Assembly: GCA_900544285.1 (NCBI GenBank)
Contig: UQUT01000021.1
Coordinates: 1-33,775, forward strand
Direction: 5' to 3'
DNA length: 33,775 nucleotides
From: an uncultured Eubacterium sp.
GTDB lineage: Bacteria > Bacillota > Clostridia > Oscillospirales > CAG-272
In this document: positions 24,973 through 33,245 of the stretch, piece after piece
Position numbering within the stretch: the stretch's first letter is position 1
Layout: each line of letters begins with the position of its first letter
Translations under genes and position numbers: made by a program
The notes under the pieces: model-generated
Database searches by the model: none
What the model was told of the DNA's origin: nothing
The model's input: only the letters and a program-made list of their open reading frames with translations

Positions 24973-25421
24973 TGGCAAAGAAAAAGAAGAAAATCGAGGC
25001 AGTGACTGATAAATCGCCGAAAAAGCCGCTGAATGTGAAATTGCTCGTTGCGGTTATTCTGTCGTCCGTTCTGTCGACAATTATATATTTCGGACTTGCG
25101 GAGCTTTCCGTCGCGCTTTCCGAAAAAGCGGGAGAGCAGATATATATTCCCGTCATGGAGATTTATACAATCCTCGCGGCAATTCTCATCGGGGTGACGG
25201 TTGTTGTAAACGCGGGCATGCGCCGCGGCGAAATGCCGACGGAACTTGACCTTCCGGACGAATGGTCATCCGAAAGAAAGGCGAATTTCCTTGCAAGCGT
25301 ACCGAAGCGCAAAAAAGCCGTCAAAATTCTTTCGCTGATAATAATCGCGCTCATCGTTCCCATCTTCTGCGAGCTCGCCACCTGGTGGTTTGAGGTTATA
25401 AAGAAAGGATTTTCGTCTTGA
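24972..25421 (+). CDS. small membrane protein of unknown function
   Basis: Not recognised. 149 residues, with a Lys-rich start (MAKKKKKIEA) and three likely membrane helices at about 21-46, 60-81 and 118-140. Charged segments lie between helices 2 and 3. The ATG shares one base with the preceding stop (TAATG) and the stop overlaps the next start (TTGA), so it is tightly co-translated with both neighbours. Confidence 0.8.
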   Translation: MAKKKKKIEAVTDKSPKKPLNVKLLVAVILSSVLSTIIYFGLAELSVALSEKAGEQIYIPVMEIYTILAAILIGVTVVVNAGMRRGEMPTELDLPDEWSSERKANFLASVPKRKKAVKILSLIIIALIVPIFCELATWWFEVIKKGFSS

Positions 25422-26191
25422 AAGCGTACACTCTCTTCTCCTCGTCGACAGGAAACTGCTTTTTTGCCGAAACCGAAAACACAAAAATTCTCATCGACTG
25501 CGGCGTCAGCGCGCGATGTGCCGAAAAAGCCTTGCAGGAGCTGGGCTTTTCCCTTTCGGACATAAATGCGATATTCGTCACGCACGAGCACAGCGACCAT
25601 GTCAAAGGGCTTGAAACAATCTCAAAATATCATCATATCCCCATCCACATGCAGGAAAAATCCGCAAGGGCGCTGATACATGACCCGTCCTCCGCCATTC
25701 TGCCGAGCCTTTATCTTTATAACGGAGAGTTTTCCGTCCGCGTCGGCGATTTTTCCGTTTCGGCATTCCGCACCCCGCACGACAGCGCCGCTTCCGTCGG
25801 CTACATAATAGAGGCGGACGAAAGAAAAATCGGCTATGTGACGGATATGGGCTGTATTCTGCCGTCCGTCCGTGACGCGCTTTCGGGCTGTGACGCCTCC
25901 GTAATCGAGGCAAATCACGACCTCGGCATGCTGATGATGGGACCTTACCCTTTTTACCTCAAAGAACGTATCCGCTCGGACGAAGGTCACCTTTCAAACG
26001 TCACGGCGGGCGAGCTTATACATAGCCTTGCGGAAAGCGGAACAAAGAGCTTTCTGCTCGGTCACCTTTCAAAAGAAAACAATACTCCCGCTCTGGCGCT
26101 GGACACCGTCCGCTCTGCGGTATCGGACATTCCCGATCTTTCGATTGCTGTCGCCTCGCCGGACAAAAGAACGGAGCTTATTATAAAATGA
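25418..26191 (+). CDS. walJ: MBL-fold metallo-hydrolase, WalJ/YycJ-like
   Basis: 257 residues from a TTG overlapping the previous stop. The start reads MKAYTLFSSSTGNC, typical of YycJ/WalJ. Metal-binding motif THEHSDH (55-61) and further ligands (TPHDS, GHLS) are present. In low-GC Firmicutes walJ closes the walRKHIJ operon near the origin and has been linked to coordinating cell division with replication; DNase activity is reported for some homologues. The two-component genes walRK are not here. Confidence 0.85.
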   Translation: MKAYTLFSSSTGNCFFAETENTKILIDCGVSARCAEKALQELGFSLSDINAIFVTHEHSDHVKGLETISKYHHIPIHMQEKSARALIHDPSSAILPSLYLYNGEFSVRVGDFSVSAFRTPHDSAASVGYIIEADERKIGYVTDMGCILPSVRDALSGCDASVIEANHDLGMLMMGPYPFYLKERIRSDEGHLSNVTAGELIHSLAESGTKSFLLGHLSKENNTPALALDTVRSAVSDIPDLSIAVASPDKRTELIIK

Positions 26192-26670
26192 CAACCGTAA
26201 ATCTGATTTATGTCGGCAATATAAGAGAAAATTATCTTCTTGCGGCGGCGGCGGAGTATGAAAAGCGGCTCTCCGCGTATTGTCGTCTCGTCTGCACGGA
26301 GCTTAAAGAAGAAAAACTGCCGGACGAGCCTTCGCAGGCGCAGATAGACGCGGCGATAAAAAAAGAGGGTGAGAGGATACTCGCCGTTCTGCCGCAGAAA
26401 AGCAAAAAGATTGCGCTGTGCGTGGAGGGAAAGCAAATTTCCTCCGAGGAGTTTTCGTCGCTTATCAAAACCGCCGAAAACAGCGGCTTTTCGCAGATTT
26501 CGTTTATAATCGGCGGGGCTTTCGGACTTTCGGAGGAGGTCAAAAAGGTTTGCGACTTCCGTCTCTCGCTTTCAAAAATGACATTTACCCATCGCATGGC
26601 GAGAATTCTGCTCCTTGAGCAGATATATCGCGCGGAAAACATTGCGGCGGGCGGAAAATACCATAAATAA
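26188..26670 (+). CDS. rlmH: 23S rRNA pseudouridine-1915 N3-methyltransferase RlmH
   Basis: 160 residues, normal length. A SPOUT-class methyltransferase with the SAM-binding knot FIIGGAFGLSEEV and a conserved C-terminal MTFTHRMARILLLEQIYRA. Methylates N3 of the pseudouridine at 1915 on assembled ribosomes. The start overlaps walJ (ATGA). In staphylococci this gene (orfX) lies near the origin, matching the theme of this region. Confidence 0.95.
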   Translation: MTTVNLIYVGNIRENYLLAAAAEYEKRLSAYCRLVCTELKEEKLPDEPSQAQIDAAIKKEGERILAVLPQKSKKIALCVEGKQISSEEFSSLIKTAENSGFSQISFIIGGAFGLSEEVKKVCDFRLSLSKMTFTHRMARILLLEQIYRAENIAAGGKYHK

Positions 26671-26682
26671 AGGACTTTTTAT

Positions 26683-28605
26683 ATGGAATATCTTGCAGGT
26701 ACAGCGGACGTCGCCGTCATCGGCGCAGGTCACGCGGGTGTTGAAGCCGCTCTTGCGTGCGCAAGAATGGGGATTGACACCGTACTTTTCACAATATCAA
26801 ACGACGCCGTTGCCAATATGCCGTGCAACCCGTCCATAGGCGGTACGGGAAAGGGTCAGCTTGTGTTTGAAATCGACGCGCTCGGCGGCGAAATGGGCAG
26901 AGCGGCTGACAAAGTCATGCTTCAGGACAGAATTCTCAATTCAAGCAAGGGACCCGCTGTGCAGTCGAAGAGAATTCAGGCAGACAGGCGACTTTATCAG
27001 AGCGTCATGAAGAAAACCATCGAGCATACGGATAACCTCCGTCTTGTTCAGGCGGAAATTCGCGAGATCAGGACTGAAAATATCGACGGCAAGCCGAGGG
27101 TTTGCTCCGTTGTTACAAGGCTTTCCGGCGTATGGAACGTCAAAGCCGCCGTTATATGCTCGGGAACTTACCTCGATTCAAGGGTAATCATCGGCGAGGT
27201 TATGTATTCCTCCGGTCCCGACGGTATGCACGCCGCAATCGGGCTTACCGACTCTCTGAAAAAGCTCGGATTGCGCTTTCTGCGCTTCAAAACGGGCACA
27301 CCGCCGCGCCTTGACGAGCGCAGCATTGATTTTTCCGTCCTCGAAAGGCAGGACGGCGAAAGCCCTATGAAGCCTTACAGCGCGGACACGGACCCGACCT
27401 CGCTTTTAAGTCGCCCCAATCTTCCCTGCTACATTGCCTATACAAACGAGGAAACGCACAGGATAATCAGAGAAAATATACATCGTTCGCCCCTGTACAG
27501 CGGCGAAATCAAGGGTATCGGGCCCAGATATTGCCCGAGCATTGAAGATAAAGTTGTCCGTTTCCCCGAAAAAACCCGCCATCAGCTCTTTGTCGAGCCG
27601 ACGGGTGACGGCACGGGCGAAATGTATCTGCAAGGCTTTTCTTCATCTATGCCCGCAGACGTTCAGCTGAAAATGCTGCGGTCTATGAAAGGCTTTGAGC
27701 ATGCAGAAACCATGCGCAGCGCATATGCGATAGAATATGACTGTATCGACCCGACCCAGCTCCTTCACACGCTGGAATTCAAAGCTGTCGACGGACTTTT
27801 CGGCGCGGGACAGTTCAACGGAACGTCCGGCTATGAGGAGGCGGCGGCGCAGGGACTTATCGCAGGTATCAACGCCGCGCGCTATATAAAGGGCGAGGAG
27901 GGCATTTCCCTCTCCCGCCACAGCTCGTATATCGGGACCTTGATAGACGATCTCGTCGTAAAAGGCACAAACGAGCCGTACAGAATGATGACGTCGCGCT
28001 CCGAATTCCGGCTTTTGCTCAGACAGGACAACGCAGACAGGCGACTGACAGAGTTGGGGCACGAAATCGGGCTGATAAGCGAGGAAAGATACGCAAAATT
28101 CAAAGAAAAACAGTCGCTTATAGAAAAAGAAGAGGAAAGACTTATGTCAACCGTGCTTTCGCCGACGGCGGAGCTGAACGAGATCCTTGAAAAAGCGGGG
28201 GAAACGCCCGTCAGAACGGGGCTGCGCCTTGCAGAAGCGATAAGACGACCGACGGTAACATACGAAATGCTTGCCCCCGTCGATAAAAATCGCCCTTCCC
28301 TGCCAGATGACGTCATTTTTACGGCTGTCACGGACATAAAATACGACGGCTACATCAAAAAACAGCTCGCCGAAGCGGAAAAATTTGAAAAACTCGAAAA
28401 GCGGTTGCTTCCGGAAGGCACAGACTTTCTGAAAATCAGGGGACTCAGCACGGAGGCGGCGCAGAAGCTCGATATTCACAAGCCGAAAAACATCGGCGAA
28501 GCCTCAAGAATTTCCGGAGTAAGTCCGGCGGACATCGCCGTTCTGCTGATCTATCTCGATTCGGTATTCGGTCATAACAGGGACGGCGAGGAGGAGAAAA
28601 AATGA
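26683..28605 (+). CDS. mnmG: tRNA uridine-5-carboxymethylaminomethyl synthesis enzyme MnmG
   Basis: 640 residues, normal length. An FAD enzyme that with MnmE modifies the wobble uridine of tRNAs. FAD-binding GAGHAGVEAALA (about 14-25), CNPSIGGTGKGQL, and a C-terminal tRNA/MnmE-binding domain with LKIRGLSTEA. It starts 12 bases after rlmH and its stop overlaps rsmG. MnmE, usually the gene before it, is not in the window. Confidence 0.97.
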   Translation: MEYLAGTADVAVIGAGHAGVEAALACARMGIDTVLFTISNDAVANMPCNPSIGGTGKGQLVFEIDALGGEMGRAADKVMLQDRILNSSKGPAVQSKRIQADRRLYQSVMKKTIEHTDNLRLVQAEIREIRTENIDGKPRVCSVVTRLSGVWNVKAAVICSGTYLDSRVIIGEVMYSSGPDGMHAAIGLTDSLKKLGLRFLRFKTGTPPRLDERSIDFSVLERQDGESPMKPYSADTDPTSLLSRPNLPCYIAYTNEETHRIIRENIHRSPLYSGEIKGIGPRYCPSIEDKVVRFPEKTRHQLFVEPTGDGTGEMYLQGFSSSMPADVQLKMLRSMKGFEHAETMRSAYAIEYDCIDPTQLLHTLEFKAVDGLFGAGQFNGTSGYEEAAAQGLIAGINAARYIKGEEGISLSRHSSYIGTLIDDLVVKGTNEPYRMMTSRSEFRLLLRQDNADRRLTELGHEIGLISEERYAKFKEKQSLIEKEEERLMSTVLSPTAELNEILEKAGETPVRTGLRLAEAIRRPTVTYEMLAPVDKNRPSLPDDVIFTAVTDIKYDGYIKKQLAEAEKFEKLEKRLLPEGTDFLKIRGLSTEAAQKLDIHKPKNIGEASRISGVSPADIAVLLIYLDSVFGHNRDGEEEKK

Positions 28606-29345
28606 ATTTTCAGGAATTTGACGCCGCTCTCGAACAAATGTTCGTGTTGAATGAATCGCCCTTGCGGTTGCAGGAAAATCAGCGCAAACAATTGTTCGAA
28701 GCGATGAATATCATCCTTGAAAAAAACAAGGTTATGAACCTGACCGCCATATGCTCGGAAAATGAGTTTATCGCACGGCACTGGGTGGACGCGCTGACGG
28801 CTGTCGACCTCATTCCGCAGGGCGCTTCCCTGCTCGACGTCGGCACGGGCGGCGGAATTCTTGCGATTGCATACGCCGTCGCAAGACCGGATATAAAAGT
28901 TCTCGCAATGGATTCAACGGCGAAAAAGACAGATTTCGTCGCCGAGTGTGCGGCAAAGCTCGGGCTGAAGAACCTGCGGGTCATCTCCGGACGTGCAGAA
29001 GAACTTTCAAAGGACAAAAAATTCAGAGAGAGCTTTGATGTTGTGACGGCGCGCGCCGTCGCGGCAATGCCCGTGCTTTCGGAGCTTTGTCTTCCCTTTG
29101 CAAAGGTCGGAGGGATTTTCTGCGCTCTCAAAGGAAAAAACGGCGCGGAGGAGCTGGCGCAGGCGGCGGAAGCTATCAAAAAGCTCGGCGGCAGGCTTAA
29201 AGAGGATAAATTCATTTCTCTGCGGGAAATTTCAGGCGGAGACGTCATTTCTTCGGACAGACATCTGCTTATAATCGAAAAAAATTCAAAAACCCCGGAG
29301 ATTTATCCCCGAAGATATGCGCAAATAACAAAAAGTCCGCTCTGA
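28602..29345 (+). CDS. rsmG: 16S rRNA m7G527 methyltransferase RsmG
   Basis: 247 residues. SAM-dependent, methylates G527 of 16S rRNA. Motif I is LLDVGTGGGILAIAYA (about 77-92); the N-terminus has the family segment KVMNLTAI and RHWVDAL. Overlap ATGA with mnmG. Last gene of the galactokinase-led operon, followed by a terminator-like hairpin. Confidence 0.95.
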   Translation: MNFQEFDAALEQMFVLNESPLRLQENQRKQLFEAMNIILEKNKVMNLTAICSENEFIARHWVDALTAVDLIPQGASLLDVGTGGGILAIAYAVARPDIKVLAMDSTAKKTDFVAECAAKLGLKNLRVISGRAEELSKDKKFRESFDVVTARAVAAMPVLSELCLPFAKVGGIFCALKGKNGAEELAQAAEAIKKLGGRLKEDKFISLREISGGDVISSDRHLLIIEKNSKTPEIYPRRYAQITKSPL

Positions 29346-29369
29346 TACGGTCATAAACGAAAAACATCG

Positions 29370-29416
29370 GCACGAAGTTCCGCTTTTCGACGGCGGGATT
29401 TTCGTGCTTTTCGTTT
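29370..29416 (+). terminator. probable terminator after rsmG
   Basis: GCACGAAGTTCCGC pairs with GCGGGATTTTCGTGC (one bulged T, two G-T pairs) around a 9-base loop, followed by TTTTCGTTTT. It lies 25 bases after the rsmG stop and just ahead of the next gene's leader. Confidence 0.7.
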
Positions 29417-29453
29417 TCGGATGTGATATTATTTTCGCATGGAGGTGATATGA

Positions 29454-30029
29454 ATGGACAAGCCTTCGCGCGAAAGTCAGCCGTCGTCACTCGCCTTTCT
29501 CCCTTCCGAGGCAAGCGACGTCCGCCTTGTCAAGCTCTGCGACATTTTTCCCGACCCCCTCCGAAAGCCGGGAAAATATGACGACAGAGAGCTTTGCATA
29601 ATTGCGCGCGGATTTTTGCGGCACGGAATCGGTTTTCCCGTGACAGTTGCTGCCATTCCCGAAAGCGAACACAAATTCATGCTCATTTCGGGAGAAAAAA
29701 TCTTTCGCGCCGCACTGATAGCAAAGCTTGAACGGCTTCCTTGCATAATTTCTCTCGGTCAACCCCCAAAGCCGGAGGAACCCATGCGGGAAACGCGAAA
29801 AACCGTCCCGAGCGCCGAAGCCACGATTCCAATGCAAGCCCCTAAGCCCGATACCTCTTCGTCGGCAAAGGTCAAGATTGCCATAAAGGACCCGCGATTT
29901 TTCTTCAATTCGGTCTATCACGCGGTAGACCTGATGAATCAGGGCGGAATTCCGGTATCGTGCGGAACGAGGGACGAAGGCGAAAACACCGTTCTTATCA
30001 TCACCGTACCCAAATCTCCTCCTATATAA
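29454..30029 (+). CDS. shortened ParB/Noc-like protein without the DNA-binding middle domain
   Basis: 191 residues. Residues 26-101 align along their length with residues 31-101 of the ParB encoded downstream: VRLVKLCDIFPDP, FPVTVAAI and SGEKIFRAA match ParB VRINDVEPN, SPITVRRV and AGERRWRAA. The ParB nucleotide motif GERR is GEKI here and the ENIQR motif is missing. There is no helix-turn-helix; a Pro/Thr/Ser linker (102-138) leads to a C-terminal segment (139-188) with NSVYHAVDLMNQGGIPV. From memory this resembles the tail of clostridial ParB/Noc-type proteins. It lies exactly where noc usually is (rsmG - noc - soj - spo0J). Start ATG 29454 with GGAGGTGAT 8 bases away. It may be a decayed noc or a reduced partner of ParB; function unknown. 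Confidence 0.75.
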   Translation: MDKPSRESQPSSLAFLPSEASDVRLVKLCDIFPDPLRKPGKYDDRELCIIARGFLRHGIGFPVTVAAIPESEHKFMLISGEKIFRAALIAKLERLPCIISLGQPPKPEEPMRETRKTVPSAEATIPMQAPKPDTSSSAKVKIAIKDPRFFFNSVYHAVDLMNQGGIPVSCGTRDEGENTVLIITVPKSPPI

Positions 30030-30046
30030 GCGAGACATGGCGAAAA

Positions 30047-30062
30047 TGTTCCACGTAGAACC
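30047..30062. promoter_or_regulatory. parS-like site 1
   Basis: TGTTCCACGTAGAACC is a near-palindrome close to the parS pattern TGTTNCACGTGAAACA. It lies 17 bases after the stop of the ParB/Noc-like gene. In parS, ParB binds and loads as a clamp. Confidence 0.75.
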
Positions 30063-30085
30063 CGAAGCGGGAGCCAAAACCGCGA

Positions 30086-30101
30086 CGTTCCACGTGGAAC
30101 A
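30086..30101. promoter_or_regulatory. parS-like site 2
   Basis: CGTTCCACGTGGAACA is palindromic over its central 14 bases and even closer to parS. The two sites are 39 bases apart, centre to centre, upstream of the parA promoter. Confidence 0.85.
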
Positions 30102-30128
30102 TTTTTATTTTGACCCGTGCAAACGCAT

Positions 30129-30196
30129 AGCGAGGCTGAAAAGCGCCGCGCTCCGCGCGTGTTTACTGTTTCTGCGCGAAACCCTCGCTTTTTCAT
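30129..30196 (+). terminator. possible terminator upstream of parA
   Basis: AGCGAGG and CCTCGCT pair across a long loop (47 bases) that contains further GC-rich inverted pieces, followed by TTTTCATCTTTT. The long loop makes this a weak call. It would end the ParB/Noc-like transcript. Confidence 0.35.
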
Positions 30197-30235
30197 CTTT
30201 TCTGTGTACAAGGCTATGTTTTTGCCCGATTGCGC

Positions 30236-30264
30236 TTGACTTTACGCCCGCAAAGTGATATAAT
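30236..30264 (+). promoter_or_regulatory. sigma-A promoter of parA-parB-serS
   Basis: TTGACT (30236-30241), a 17-base spacer, TATAAT (30259-30264). The parA start is 36 bases further on, with AAGGAG before it. Confidence 0.88.
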
Positions 30265-30300
30265 TTTGTCATTACCCGAAAATGCAAAGGAGACGCGCCC

Positions 30301-31062
30301 ATGGCGAAGATTATATCGTTTGCAAACCAGAAAGGCGGCGTCGGCAAGACGACGTCTGCCATAAATATAGCCGCGGCAATCGGTCTCAAGGGCAAAAAAA
30401 CGTTGCTTCTGGACTGCGACCCGCAGGGAAACGCTTCAAGCGGCGTCGGAATTCGCCGTAACCGCATAGGCGCAACCACTTATGACATTTTAATCGGCAG
30501 GGTGAGAGCCGAGGACGCGATAATAAAGACGGAATATAAAAACCTCTCGGTTTTGCCGTCCAGTATGCCTCTGGCGGCGGCGGAGCTTGAGCTCGCCGAC
30601 CTTGAAGACAGAGCTTTTCGCCTGAAAAACGCGCTGGAAAGCGTCAAAAATGATTATGATTACATTTTTATCGACTGTCCGCCGTCTCTCGGAATGTTGA
30701 CAATCAACGCGCTGACGGCGAGCGACGGAGTAATTGTGCCGATGCAATGCGAATATTTTTCGCTCGAAGGGCTGACGCAGATACTTTCGACCGTAAAACA
30801 GGTCAAAAGGCTTTATAATCCCGACCTTTCGCTTACCGGAATTCTCATAACAATGCACAACGGCAGGCTGAACCTCTCCGTGCAGGTGCTGGACGAGCTC
30901 AAAAAGCATTATGCGGACAAGCTCTTTTCAACGCCCATTTCGCGCAACGTTCGACTGAGCGAGGCGCCGAGCTTCGGAATGCCGATTCAGTATTACGATA
31001 AATATTCAAAAGGCAGCTCCGCATACGACGATATTGCGGCAGAGTTGCTTGAAAGAACATAG
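30301..31062 (+). CDS. soj: chromosome-partitioning ATPase ParA (Soj)
   Basis: 253 residues. Deviant Walker A KGGVGKTT (11-18), then DCDPQGNAS and DCPPSLGMLT. A dimerising DNA-binding ATPase that with ParB segregates the origin region and, in Bacillus, controls DnaA. Full family length, no N-terminal extension, as in chromosomal Soj. Own promoter; ParB follows 13 bases later. Confidence 0.96.
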   Translation: MAKIISFANQKGGVGKTTSAINIAAAIGLKGKKTLLLDCDPQGNASSGVGIRRNRIGATTYDILIGRVRAEDAIIKTEYKNLSVLPSSMPLAAAELELADLEDRAFRLKNALESVKNDYDYIFIDCPPSLGMLTINALTASDGVIVPMQCEYFSLEGLTQILSTVKQVKRLYNPDLSLTGILITMHNGRLNLSVQVLDELKKHYADKLFSTPISRNVRLSEAPSFGMPIQYYDKYSKGSSAYDDIAAELLERT

Positions 31063-31075
31063 AAAGGGGACGAAA

Positions 31076-31942
31076 ATGGCAAAACCAAAACTCACGGGGC
31101 TGGGCAGAGGGCTTGACGCTATCCTTGTTGACAGCGATTATACCTCCGGCGACAGCATAACATCCGTGCGTATAAACGACGTCGAGCCGAACAGGGAACA
31201 GCCGAGAAAGCAATTTTCCCAGGAGGAGCTCGAAGCTCTTTCGGATTCGATCGTCAAATACGGCGTAATTTCCCCGATAACCGTCCGCAGAGTGGGGGAA
31301 AGATACGTTATAATCGCCGGTGAACGACGCTGGCGCGCGGCAAGAATGGCAGGGCTTTCTGAAATACCTGTCATAATTATAAGTGCGGATGACAAAAAAG
31401 CGGCGGAAATCGCGCTGGTTGAGAACATTCAGCGTTCCGACCTCAATCCCGTTGAAGAAGCGCAGGCATATGCCGCCCTGATCGACCAGTACGGGCTGAC
31501 GCAGGAGGAGGTCGCGGAGCAGATAGGGAAGAGTCGCAGTTCCGTTACAAACTCTCTCCGCCTGCTCGACCTTCCGGACGCAGTGCTTTCAATGCTTGCG
31601 GCAGGGAAGCTCTCCTCCGGGCATGCAAAGGTTCTCCTCGGAATAAAGGACGGGGAAAAGCTGAAAACAGCGGCAGAAAAGGTTGCAGAACTTGAGCTTT
31701 CCGTCCGTGAGACGGAAAAGCTCGTCAAAAGCCTTTTGGCAGAACCGAAGCCGGAAAAAGAGCTGCCCGCAATCGACTATACAAAGGCACTCGAAACATC
31801 TGTTCAGCAAAAATTAGGAAGAACAGTAAAAATAAAGCAAAACGGCGCAAAAAGCAGTATAACTATCGGCTTTTTGGACAACAATGACCTTGAAACCGTT
31901 CTGCGGCTGCTTTGCGGCGATGAATTTGTAAATTCTCTTTAA
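31076..31942 (+). CDS. spo0J: chromosome-partitioning protein ParB (Spo0J)
   Basis: 288 residues from ATG 31076, preferred because AAAGGGG lies just upstream and the start gives the family N-terminus MAKPKLTGLGRGLDAIL; a start at 31034 would overlap parA. The opening contains the basic GLGRGLDAI that stimulates ParA. CTP-binding domain with GERRWRA (82-88) and ENIQRSDLNPVEEA, central helix-turn-helix with LTQEEVAEQIGKSRSSV, C-terminal dimerisation domain. Expected to bind the two parS-like sites upstream. Confidence 0.96.
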   Translation: MAKPKLTGLGRGLDAILVDSDYTSGDSITSVRINDVEPNREQPRKQFSQEELEALSDSIVKYGVISPITVRRVGERYVIIAGERRWRAARMAGLSEIPVIIISADDKKAAEIALVENIQRSDLNPVEEAQAYAALIDQYGLTQEEVAEQIGKSRSSVTNSLRLLDLPDAVLSMLAAGKLSSGHAKVLLGIKDGEKLKTAAEKVAELELSVRETEKLVKSLLAEPKPEKELPAIDYTKALETSVQQKLGRTVKIKQNGAKSSITIGFLDNNDLETVLRLLCGDEFVNSL

Positions 31943-31963
31943 CAAAAGAAAGGATATGAAAAA

Positions 31964-33244
31964 ATGCTTGACATCAAACTTATAAAGGAAAACCCGCAAA
32001 ACGTTATCGACCGTCTCCGCGCAAAGGGCAAGGAAGCGGAAGCCGATATTTACAGAGTAATCGAGCTCGACGCAAAACGTCGCGAGCTTATCGCATCCAG
32101 CGAAAGCCTCAAAGCCGAGCAGAACAAGACGACAAAACTCGTTCCCATATATAAAAAAGAAGGGAAGGACTGCGCCCCGATTTTCGCTCAGATGAAAGAG
32201 CTCGGAGCAAAGGTCAAGGAGCAGGAGGAGGAGCTCAAGCAGGTTGAGACGGAATACACCTCCATTATGCTTTCTTTCCCGAACCTTCCGGATCCGGACG
32301 TTGTTCCCGGCGGAAAAGAGAACAATCAGCCGCTTTATTACTTCGGCGAGCCGAGAAAATTTGATTTTGAGCCCAAAAACCACGTTGACCTCTGCACCTC
32401 TCTCGGTCTTATCGACTATCCGCGCGGCGTAAAACTCTCCGGCAACGGCTTCTGGATATACAGAGGTATGGGCGCAAGACTTGAATGGGCGCTCCTCAAC
32501 TACTTTATCGATACGCACCTGAGCAACGGCTTTGAGCTTGTTCTCGTTCCGCATATGCTGGGTTACGAATGCGGACTTACGGCAGGTCAGTTCCCGAAAT
32601 TCGAAGACGAGGTTTACTGGCTCGACGTTGCAGAGGACGAACGCCGTCGTTTTATGTTGCCGACAGCGGAAACCGCTCTCGTTTCGCTCCATCGCGACGA
32701 AATTCTCAAAGAGTCCGAGCTTCCGAAGAAGTACATCAGTTACACGCCTTGCTTCCGCAGAGAAGCGGGAAGTTACCGTGCCGACGAGCGCGGAATGGTT
32801 CGCGGACACCAGTTCAATAAGGTTGAAATGGTTCAGTACACTCTCCCAGAGGACAGCGACAGAGCCTTTGAAGAGCTTGTTTCCTGCGCAGAGGGACTTG
32901 TAAAGGGTCTCGGCTTCCATTTCCGTACCGTCAAGCTCGCGGCAGGCGACTGCTCTGCGTCCATGGCGCGCACATATGACATCGAAATTCAGATTCCGTC
33001 CATGAACGGCTACAAAGAAGTCAGTTCCGTTTCAAACGCGCGTGACTATCAGGCACGCCGCGGAGCGATACGCTTCAAGCGTGATGACAGCGGCAGAATC
33101 GAATATTGTCACACTCTCAACGGCTCCGGCCTTGCAACAAGCCGTATTCTCCCCGCCCTCGTTGAACAGAATCAGAACGCGGACGGCAGCGTAACCGTTC
33201 CCGAAGTGCTCCGCAAGTACGTCGGAACGGACAGAATCGGCTGA
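31964..33244 (+). CDS. serS: serine--tRNA ligase
   Basis: 426 residues, normal length. Class II synthetase: N-terminal coiled-coil tRNA-binding arm (about 25-110), motif 2 with FRREAGSYRADERG (about 263-276) and motif 3 with NGSGLATSRILPALVEQ (about 385-401). Ribosome site AAGAAAGGA. It starts 21 bases after parB with no T-box leader, so it is probably co-transcribed with parAB. In Bacillus serS also lies near the origin. Confidence 0.96.
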   Translation: MLDIKLIKENPQNVIDRLRAKGKEAEADIYRVIELDAKRRELIASSESLKAEQNKTTKLVPIYKKEGKDCAPIFAQMKELGAKVKEQEEELKQVETEYTSIMLSFPNLPDPDVVPGGKENNQPLYYFGEPRKFDFEPKNHVDLCTSLGLIDYPRGVKLSGNGFWIYRGMGARLEWALLNYFIDTHLSNGFELVLVPHMLGYECGLTAGQFPKFEDEVYWLDVAEDERRRFMLPTAETALVSLHRDEILKESELPKKYISYTPCFRREAGSYRADERGMVRGHQFNKVEMVQYTLPEDSDRAFEELVSCAEGLVKGLGFHFRTVKLAAGDCSASMARTYDIEIQIPSMNGYKEVSSVSNARDYQARRGAIRFKRDDSGRIEYCHTLNGSGLATSRILPALVEQNQNADGSVTVPEVLRKYVGTDRIG

Positions 33245-33245
33245 T

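Noticed and set aside
31814..32920. 368-codon minus-strand frame
   Set aside because: Shadow of the parB end and serS, which carry intact motifs.
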